Source: Glandiceps talaboti
Taxonomy: Eukaryota; Hemichordata; Enteropneusta; Spengelidae
NCBI RefSeq assembly: GCF_964340395.1
Contig: NC_135560.1
Location: forward strand, 21,609,175-21,639,174
DNA: 30,000 nt
Direction of reading: 5' to 3'
A program made the position numbers and the translations under genes. Below the pieces are notes generated by a model. That model was given only the letters and a program-made list of their open reading frames with translations. It was not told where the DNA came from and did no database searches. This document shows, piece by piece, positions 22,075 to 30,000 of this stretch; within the stretch, counting starts at the first letter, position 1; the number at the start of each line of letters is the position of its first letter.

Positions 22075-22482
22075 CGTGCTTACACTCACTCCTACACCCC
22101 CCCACTAGCTATCATGGGGAATGATGTTACCCTGCTGACTAAGTATCTCCAAGTACAACCCAATGTGAGACCTTTTTCGCAAAGCCCACATATTTGTAAA
22201 GAAATCTTTCATTGTTATGTATGGGCGCTGAAGTTGATTTCCCCTGTTAGTTTGATGTAGTGTACCATACTGTACATCTCTGAAGTGGAGGGGGGGGGGT
22301 ATAATTACACACTAAAATATGTGTATCCAGGGGGGTGGTACGAAAATTCTTGGGTTCATTTCGGGGGGGGGGGGGCATGAAATATTTTGAAAGCGCGAAG
22401 GGGGGGGGGGCTGCCAATTTTTATTTTGACCAGAATAATTTCTCCCCAGGTCCCCCTGCCGTAAATTCTGACCCCAGCCTAA
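22075..22482 (+). mobile_element. poly-G interspersed repeat, copy 2 (best preserved)
   Basis: Co-linear with 18045-18525: 'CCTACACCCCCCCACTAGCT', 'CTCCAAGTACAACC', 'TGTATGGGCGCTGAAG', 'ATGTAGTGTACC', 'ACGAAAATTCTTGGGTTCAT', three G runs, then 'GCCGTAAATTCTGACCCCAG'. Its 3' end is shared in reverse with the fragment at 21226. No open frame of substance was seen, so it is non-autonomous. Confidence 0.72.
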
Positions 22483-22499
22483 AGTGCCATTTTTTCTTT

Positions 22500-23525
22500 A
22501 TTACACGGGCATCTTATCGACATATTATCCCACGTTGTGAAAACAGATGTTTTCTTTAAACGTTGGTGATTCTGATGCTCTTTAGGAAATGTTAGTACAC
22601 AGACCACGACCACTACAGAAAAGTATATATCGTGGTCAGACGTTTGCATCAGTACAAACTAGTTTTACACCATATAATGCTTTGTCATGCTTGACTTGTG
22701 CTATTTAAGTGGTCTGTAAACAATATTTAAATAGAAAAAAATAAAATATTCGAAGCAAGTCAGTCATATCCATTAATCTTGCTGCTAGACCCCTAGGGCT
22801 ATTCTACACACTGTGAAGGCGACCCGAGGTCACTAGTGAGGGCAATAACCCGAATGGACGTTCGCCCTCGATCTCGATTGCACTTTTCAGAAGAAAGCCT
22901 GAGGTCTGGGAGCTAGACTATCTATCCATAAATTTCATGTCACAGTTATCAGTGCTATTCGATTCACCCAATCAGAAATCTTGGGAAACGGGTCAAGACA
23001 CCTTCAGATTATTTTAGCATTTAGTGGTCACCATGACGTTTGGTTGGTTGGACTATACACTATACCTGTACCATCACTTTCACTATCAACCGTGATGCGG
23101 GCCCGGTAAGACGAAAAGAATAATTGTGAGTTTCCGGTAACATACCCTCAGAAAATACGGTACGTAAATATTGCCTCGACTTAACGACAAATGAATTGTC
23201 AGTCAGAATACCCCTTCTGTGATAGTTTGATGAATAGAAAAAAAGGAGGCAATTACCAACACAACATGTAGCCTGTAGAAAGTTGACAAACAGTCAGAAC
23301 ATTTATAGATATCACCTTCCCGTAACAATAGACTTGGTCCCTGTAACATACAAACTAAATAACCAAAAACAAACCGATGAGCGGTTTTAGTGAAGAATCA
23401 AAATAATCAGTTTGGACCCCACCCCTTTTACCAAAAGTAGAAATAACGCATCACTTTAACTGAAAATACCCAATAAAATACCCCAAGAACAAACATATGA
23501 AATATCAATTTCAATTTATAATCTC
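22500..23525. other. non-coding stretch
   Basis: No exon or RNA gene was recognised. A GC-richer patch at 22818-22884 contains GAGGGC facing GCCCTC about 20 bases apart, which may be a worn repeat. Confidence 0.5.
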
Positions 23526-23526
23526 T

Positions 23527-23668
<142 letters not shown>

Positions 23669-23669
23669 C

Positions 23670-25570
23670 CAGTATGTAGTAAATTTAAAGCCAGTATTTA
23701 GTAAGTAAAGAATAGTCCCTTTGTTGACATTAAATATTTTAGTGCCATGCATTTACTGTAGAAAAAAAATTTCTTCAATTTCTCAATTTGACATTTTTAA
23801 AAGAAATATTTGTATTTAGGGGTACAAAACATCCACTCGACTTCGCAGGATGAGAACTAAAATAGCTAAAAAAAAACACCCCCCCCCCCAACATATATTC
23901 TTTTTATCCCACATTGAACTATTGATCTCGCCCGTACGCAGCTAACCTTTGTATAATAACAATCTCCTTAGCTGCAGGTATATCAATGAATTCACGCTCA
24001 CTAGGTGGCTCAAAATAACATCGTGGAATATACTTCGTTCTGAGGTGATAAAAAAGAGAGCAAACAAGTAGAAAATGATAAATTGTGTATTTATTTCCCA
24101 CCTCAGCTGAGTCACAAAGTAACTATAAACGTAAACATTGGCTTCTCTCAGTGAATACAGCAGTAAACTTTAAGTTAGTAGTAAATGTAAGTCTTCGGAG
24201 ATGATACGGACACCGGAGATTTGAAAATAGTCTATTGTGTTTTAGCATAAATGATAACAAAATAAATCATGTAAATTATATGAAACGAAGTCCAGACAGT
24301 AATATTCACATATGCGCATGATATTTTACTGGGGGTCATATCATACTGCACTTATGATAAATGTAGCGATAATGCATTAGGGTCAAATGTCACGTGCCCG
24401 CAAGAGAGATAGACGTACACACAAATCAACCGGTAACATTTCAGAAAGTGTTAAATTTGTTTTTATATATCATTTTCTTTATATAGGACAGAAACACAGC
24501 CTTGTTGATGAGGGAAAACATAACAAACTGCTCACTACAAAAAAATTACCGATCTCTTAAAAATTGGCAAATTAACACTCTTGATTGAGAGTTTCACGTT
24601 TTCTAAAACGATCGACCACTTTGTACGAGAGTGATATTGAAGGAAGGACAAAATATATGCTGTTTTTTAGCAGGAATTAAGAAAATAATGTTCCCTATAT
24701 TTTTCTAATTTTAGTAGATACATTCTAAAGTTTCGAATGCTCTGTTAATACGGATACGATTTGTTAAACTAGTTACAGCAAATGTCTTTCTTTTTTTATT
24801 TGACATGGACACGACAAGTCACTTGAGCTTATTAAAAGTCTGGGCCTCATATAGGCAAAAATACTACCAGTATATTATTTGCACTGTTCCTCTTATAGTG
24901 GATGATAACATATGTATTAATGTACTATATGAAAACCCGAAATACCACAGATAAGGTTTCACTCTTTATGTTACAACAGTATTTCACAAAACGTTATCCA
25001 GCTCACGAGAAAAAAAATACCCTAAAATCTAAACAATTCATTCCACTGTAGTGTTGTGTGAAATACACACGTGCTTGTGGTGAACGCTATTGAAATGAAC
25101 ATCAATGATGGAATACGTTTTATATTTAAGTTGAGTACCTGTAGAAACTATTTGTAACATATTGGTGTGTGTATATATAGATGTATAACTGAATGGTACA
25201 CAAGATCAGTAACTTAATACGATTCCATCAAAAGCACAGACTAGAACAACCAAATTGTGAAAGACAGGTGACATACTCTAAAAATTAGGACACCAAACAC
25301 AAAATAATGAAAATCATAAAAATGGCAACTGGGCATGACTTCACAAATTAGTTTGTCATCTAAAAATAAAAAACCCGCAAGCCGTTCAGGCCAAAAGTAT
25401 TATTCGTAATTAAGTTATAGCATTTTATTTTTTCGGGGTTACAAACTATATTAAAAACATATAAAAAACAACAACAAACCCTTCATGCAAATGATATATG
25501 AGAACATAACTTTACTGATATGAATGTTAAAAACACTTTCACTTGACTATTGCAATGTTATGTATGGTTT
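23670..25570. other. non-coding AT-rich stretch
   Basis: A short C run lies near 23879-23889. No coding or RNA feature was recognised. Confidence 0.55.
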
Positions 25571-25573
25571 GAC

Positions 25574-25717
<144 letters not shown>

Positions 25718-25735
25718 GTTTTGAAAATATGAACA

Positions 25736-25859
25736 AAATTACATGCTATTGACCCTACAGAACTGTTTCGTGAGGTGTGTATTCCTCACTCATTACCCCT
25801 GATGAGTGAGGAATACACACCTCACGAAACAGTTCTGTAGGGTCAGTAGCATGTAATTT
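25736..25859. repeat. long near-perfect palindrome (58-bp arms, 8-nt loop)
   Basis: The left arm (25736-25793) and right arm (25802-25859) are reverse complements at 57 of 58 positions; the one mismatch is T25749 against G25846. The loop TACCCCTG is at 25794-25801. (TA)n tracts lie on both sides. The right arm carries a hammerhead ribozyme core. Probably two opposed end fragments of one retroelement. Confidence 0.95.
25791..25850 (+). ncRNA. hammerhead ribozyme, Penelope-like element type
   Basis: All conserved core parts are present in order on the plus strand. CTGATGA is at 25799-25805. Stem II is GTGAGG/CCTCAC (25806-25811 with 25820-25825) with loop AATACACA. GAAA is at 25826-25829. Stem III is CAG/CTG (25830-25832 with 25835-25837) with a 2-nt TT loop, followed by T25838 and A25839, after which cleavage is expected. 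Stem I starts as ACCC (25795-25798) with GGGT (25840-25843). Known of the family: hammerheads with such a tiny stem III occur in the terminal repeats of Penelope-like retroelements and cut best as dimers. The fold was made by hand and activity is inferred. No reverse transcriptase is visible nearby. Confidence 0.8.
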
Positions 25860-26310
<451 letters not shown>

Positions 26311-26327
26311 GAGACACCGAGATACAC

Positions 26328-26660
26328 AGGGAACCTTGCACACCCCTGTAACATTCACATACCTAGGACAAGGTTGTGCACATAGCTGTACCAGCTCAGT
26401 GGAGCCACGGGGACTGTACCAGCTATGAGACAATATCCCTGTAACAGCTCTGGTCAACACACTTAGGTGTAACATACCTAGATTTGACAGATGTGTAACT
26501 ATTATGCCAACACCAATGTAACATGGATGTGAAAAATAGCAATGCAGCATATGTTTTTAGGGGTGGACCATTTGATATCCGGGGGGGGGGGCTTGGAAGA
26601 TTTCGGGAAGAAAAAGATGCCAACTCAGTTGCTTGAAAAAGAAATCCGGATATGAGTGGG
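26328..26660 (+). mobile_element. composite repeat, copy 1 (CAGA tract, TACCAGCT block, poly-G block)
   Basis: It starts 'AGGGAACCTTGCACA' right after a CAGA tract. It has short related words ('AGCTGTACCAGCT', 'TGTACCAGCTATGAG'), then 'GGGGTGGACCATTTGATATC' and a G run (26560-26591), and fades near 26660. The same order in reverse is found at 28216-28703. Helitron-like non-autonomous elements combine microsatellites with internal repeats in this way, but the class here is a guess. Confidence 0.6.
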
Positions 26661-27420
26661 TGATGGAAAAAAAAGATGGACCACTGCTGCTAGAAAAAAA
26701 TATCTTGGCAGGGAAATTATGCACAAGTTCGAGTGTACTGTTCAACCTGCTCGTACCTCTCCAACCAGGACACTTGTCAGATCATGACAAACATTTTCAA
26801 ACACATGTCATGGACCAGTCAGTTTCGTTGGCCTGTGGTACATATATATATTTGTTCTTGTCTCTGTTTCTTTCATAAATTGTTTAAATATTACTTCATG
26901 TAAGGGTTCAAACATAACTATACATAAAATTATACATATATATACATGTTTTACCTAGCTACTACACTAGTTACAGAACATGCCATGTAAATTTTTGGCT
27001 GTTTCACAATCAGTGCTTCACTTATCTTGCACTTTGGGGCAAAAGTGAACTGAAGGTTTTGTAATCGCAATCTTCATACTATTAGATAGTTTATAAAAGA
27101 AATTAATCTTAATTGTTCTATTCTCTTCAGTATGAATTTGTCAGAAGGGATGAACATACTTCCTATTTCGGACACTACATGTATCGACACCACAAATCAA
27201 ATTCAAGTTTCTATTGTACACTAGGTATGACCTCCTAAAGTGCTCTAACACATCAGTGACTTTACTGTACATGCAATATCAATGCCCCTATACCAATGTT
27301 ACAGGCCCACATTTATGACATGGAAAACATATCTAAAAAGTTCTATTTACTTTAGCTTTCGAAGCTTGGCAATATTACCTCAGAGGCTATGAATAACCTA
27401 AAAATGCCTAAATAGAAACA
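26661..27420. other. non-coding stretch between the inverted composite repeats
   Basis: AT-rich. No exon or RNA gene was recognised. Confidence 0.5.
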
Positions 27421-27424
27421 AAAA

Positions 27425-27912
27425 ACTGCAGATCTGCCAGGGGAAACCCCCTGGACTCCATCACCCCAGAGGCCACTCATTCGTTAAACCAACAATAAGA
27501 TTCACCAAAATTGGTAAAAAAAACGTCAAAAGCTTCTAGGGGGAGACCCCCTAGGACCCCATAAGAGGTAGACATGTTTCAGTCTCAAATCAAAGTTCTT
27601 TCCCCCACCTCTTACTGTCAAGATGCTATGAAACTTTATTTCAAAAATGATTCAACCTTATGTAGTTGCTTTTTACATGTTAGAGCTGTCTTGTAAAGCT
27701 TGCAAATTATTGTCTGAAAGTGTATGTGAATAGCCTAAACATTGCCTATAGAAGTAAAAATCCTCCAGGGCTTCTAGGGGGAGACACCCTAGAAACCCCC
27801 CCCCCCACCCAACCTCCCCATTCACACACACTCACACAAGAGGTGGACATATCCCAGTCTCAAAGCTCTTCTCTCTACAACTTATTGTTAGATGCTATGA
27901 AACTTTATTCAC
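27425..27912 (+). repeat. degenerate tandem duplication with C/G hairpins
   Basis: Two related units: 27530-27645 and 27766-27912. Both contain 'CTTCTAGGGGGAGA', 'AAGAGGT' plus 'GACAT', 'CAGTCTCAAA' and 'GATGCTATGAAACTTTATT'. A further hairpin of the same kind, CCAGGGG/CCCCTGG, lies at 27437-27454. The hairpin CTAGGGGG-AGA-CCCCCTAG at 27536-27554 is perfect. Confidence 0.75.
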
Positions 27913-28215
27913 AGGGGTCAGTGACTTTTTGTCGGCCCAGTGGAAAAAAACACTGATCCACCCCACCCCCAGGCTGGAGAAACTGACCGGTCTATCTGAA
28001 TGTTTGAGCTCACCAATCAAGTTTCCGATTTGCATTTCAGTGTGTCATCATACCATGGCATAAAAACTGTCAATGATGTTTATTTAATTGAAAATCAAAC
28101 ATGTATGAAATATGTAGTTTTCTAAATATAATCTGTGTGTGATAGAACAGCATCTTTTTACTCTCTGTATTACCCTGTGCGAAAACCAAACAGAAAATTG
28201 TAGCAACAAAAGTAG

Positions 28216-28702
28216 GTGTTCAACATTGGCGTAAAATTTTTTTCGGATATCTCAAAGAAAAAAGTTGCCAGCATAGGCGAAGGAGAAAAAAAAATAATTC
28301 ACAGGCAAGAAGGTGGGAAAACAATAATGACTCTCCACCAATCTTCCAAGGCCCCCCCCCCCAGGATATCGAATGGTCTACCCCTTACAACATCCATATA
28401 CAAGAGCTTTTTTTCACAGCCATGTACCAGCTATGTGAGCAATGCTAGTCAGATATGAACAAAAGGGTTGCTACAGGGTATTATTCCACCATAGATGTTA
28501 TGTGGATGTGCACAACTGTGTGCTAGGTATGCAGTACACAGCTATGGTACTGGGATGTGCAAAACAGTCATGGCACAGAGGCGGTATTTCACATCCATTC
28601 AACAGGCTTATTTTTCACAACCATGTACCAGGGCTGTGGAAAAATATACCCTATAACGGGGCTGTGAGGCACGCAGCTGGTACATAGCTGTGCAAGGTTC
28701 CC

Positions 28703-28703
<1 letters not shown>
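28216..28703 (-). mobile_element. composite repeat, copy 2 (inverted relative to copy 1)
   Basis: Reverse-complement matches to copy 1 at both ends: 'ATCTTCCAAGG', a C run and 'GATATCGAATGGTCTACCCC' (28341-28384), and 'TGTGCAAGGTTCCCT' (28689-28703) next to a CAGA tract. Between them are at least four variants of a CAGCTATGTACCAGCT-like word (about 28418, 28539, 28617 and 28672). No open frame of substance. Confidence 0.6.
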
Positions 28704-28736
<33 letters not shown>

Positions 28737-28825
28737 CACAGACAGACAGACAGACACACAAACACACACACATACATACATACATACATACATACATACA
28801 TACATACATACATACATACATACAT

Positions 28826-28872
<47 letters not shown>

Positions 28873-28888
28873 CACACACACACACACA
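28704..28888. repeat. compound microsatellite (CAGA)n-(CA)n-(CATA)n-(CAGA)n-(CA)n
   Basis: An ordered, almost symmetrical block of four-base and two-base repeats directly abutting composite repeat copy 2. Confidence 0.97.
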
Positions 28889-28889
28889 G

Positions 28890-29880
28890 GCAAGGAGAAA
28901 TTGTACGTATACGTAGCATAGGGGTAGATGCAAGAATAGACGACAAGAGATAACCTAACCATAGAATACAACGGCGACATGTAACGTATAAGCAAATACA
29001 CATGTAGCATGACAACGATGTTTTCAGCTACAGTACATAGACATCTTGACAGCTAATGGCTTCGGTTTGCCGTGTACAATTGAGTCGTTTTTAGTACACA
29101 CAGACATGGATGCATGGTCCAAGGGAAAAAAAGAATCACTAGTTCGTCGACCTTTTCATGTACAGTCACTGTGATAGAATGCATTTCACAACAGACTGTT
29201 TTCTTTAGTAATGGAACAGTGCATGTAAAAACGAGCAACACCTTATGCTCTACTAGAGAAATAAGATCAACCTATAGACTCATTGAACTCATCGTCTCAG
29301 AATGGGCGTTTATAAGCCTTTAGGCCAAATAAATAAAAAAAAAGTTGTTTGGTTCCGGTTATCTGACCCCACCTAGTTTTCACGCCGACTCTGAACTTTT
29401 TTTACATAATATATATATTCGAGAAAAAAATAAGAAAATCGCGAAAATTATGAAGTCTTGCAAGAAATAGTGGATGCGGAAACCGACATCAACCGAAAAA
29501 GATAATATAAAACTGTCCTTCCAATCTGTAATGGCTGTTCATCTGATGAGAAGAAACCAATAACACAGAGACCATATGAAAACAACAGAAAAATATAACT
29601 ACATGAACTAGACACTCACATATGAAAAAAATAAATAAAATAAAAACAAATCTATTTTAAAATTGAATGTTATCGGAACCACACAATTTTTTTCCGCCTG
29701 TACGTATTTCACTGTCTGTACAATACTATAGGCATATCACCCTTACCGTACGTATAACTGAACAAACACAAAGTGTACGTGATGGGTGCTGAACAATAAT
29801 GCTTCACTAGTTAGTCAATCATATTTAATCGTCGTCGTTTTACCGTTTATCATTTAGCATTTTCTTTTAGTGTAGCGCTG
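28890..29880. other. non-coding stretch to near the window end
   Basis: AT-rich. No exon, RNA gene or repeat family was recognised. Confidence 0.5.
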
Positions 29881-29912
29881 AACAACAAACAAACAAACAA
29901 ACAAACAAACAA
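29881..29912. repeat. (AAAC)n microsatellite
   Basis: About seven units of CAAA/AAAC. Confidence 0.9.
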
Positions 29913-30000
29913 GTCATGTAAGGTGTTCTGACATTTTCAGTTCGTCACCATTACATTTGATATATTATGTAACAGTACATTTATAAAAGACTGTCCCCCT

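Noticed and set aside
28704-28888. CRISPR-like regular repeat array
   Set aside because: Pure microsatellite with no spacers, in a eukaryotic genome.
29543-29556. Second hammerhead-like string CTGATGAGAAGAAAC
   Set aside because: There is no room for stem II between CTGATGA and GAAAC, and no stem III or I was found.

Overview
The window looks like a piece of nuclear genome from an invertebrate animal. It has AT-rich DNA, spliced coding exons with consensus GT/AG sites, very long microsatellites, a tRNA-derived SINE and several poly-G interspersed repeats. Nothing in it is bacterial, viral or organellar. The species cannot be fixed from the sequence. A non-vertebrate bilaterian (mollusc, brachiopod, hemichordate or amphioxus type) is the best guess, judging from the repeat mix and a clear but diverged PRDM6 protein.

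The only convincing protein-coding gene is an orthologue of PRDM6, a PR/SET-domain plus zinc-finger transcriptional repressor. It lies on the minus strand between about 10,040 and 279. Five exons can be placed, and their reading phases join without a break: 10026-9777, 7872-7595, 7170-7025, 1237-1131 and 712-279. Together they give 405 residues: the N-terminal 'YYxLYG' block, a small Cys/His knuckle, the whole PR domain, a disordered linker, zinc finger 1 and the start of zinc finger 2. The remaining fingers and the 3' end must lie beyond base 1. The true 5' end is uncertain. Either the ATG at 10026 is the start, or an acceptor at about 10042 joins to exons further upstream that I could not find.

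The introns (0.4, 5.8, 0.4 and 1.9 kb) hold microsatellites and one SINE copy. Bases 10,050-30,000 contain no recognisable exon. They are 5' flank or a very large intron, filled with microsatellites, a second and truncated SINE copy (opposite strand), a poly-G repeat family (18.0, 21.2 and 22.1-22.5 kb), short hairpins, an inverted pair of composite repeats (26.0-28.9 kb) and a degenerate tandem duplication (27.4-27.9 kb).

The most interesting non-coding item is at 25,736-25,859: a near-perfect palindrome with 58-bp arms, flanked by long (TA)n tracts. Its right half carries a complete hammerhead ribozyme core on the plus strand (CTGATGA, a 6-bp stem II, GAAA, a 3-bp stem III with a 2-nt loop, and a TA cleavage site). 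The mirror copy on the minus strand has lost essential core bases. A very short stem III is typical of the hammerheads of Penelope-like retroelements, so this is probably the remnant of such an element.
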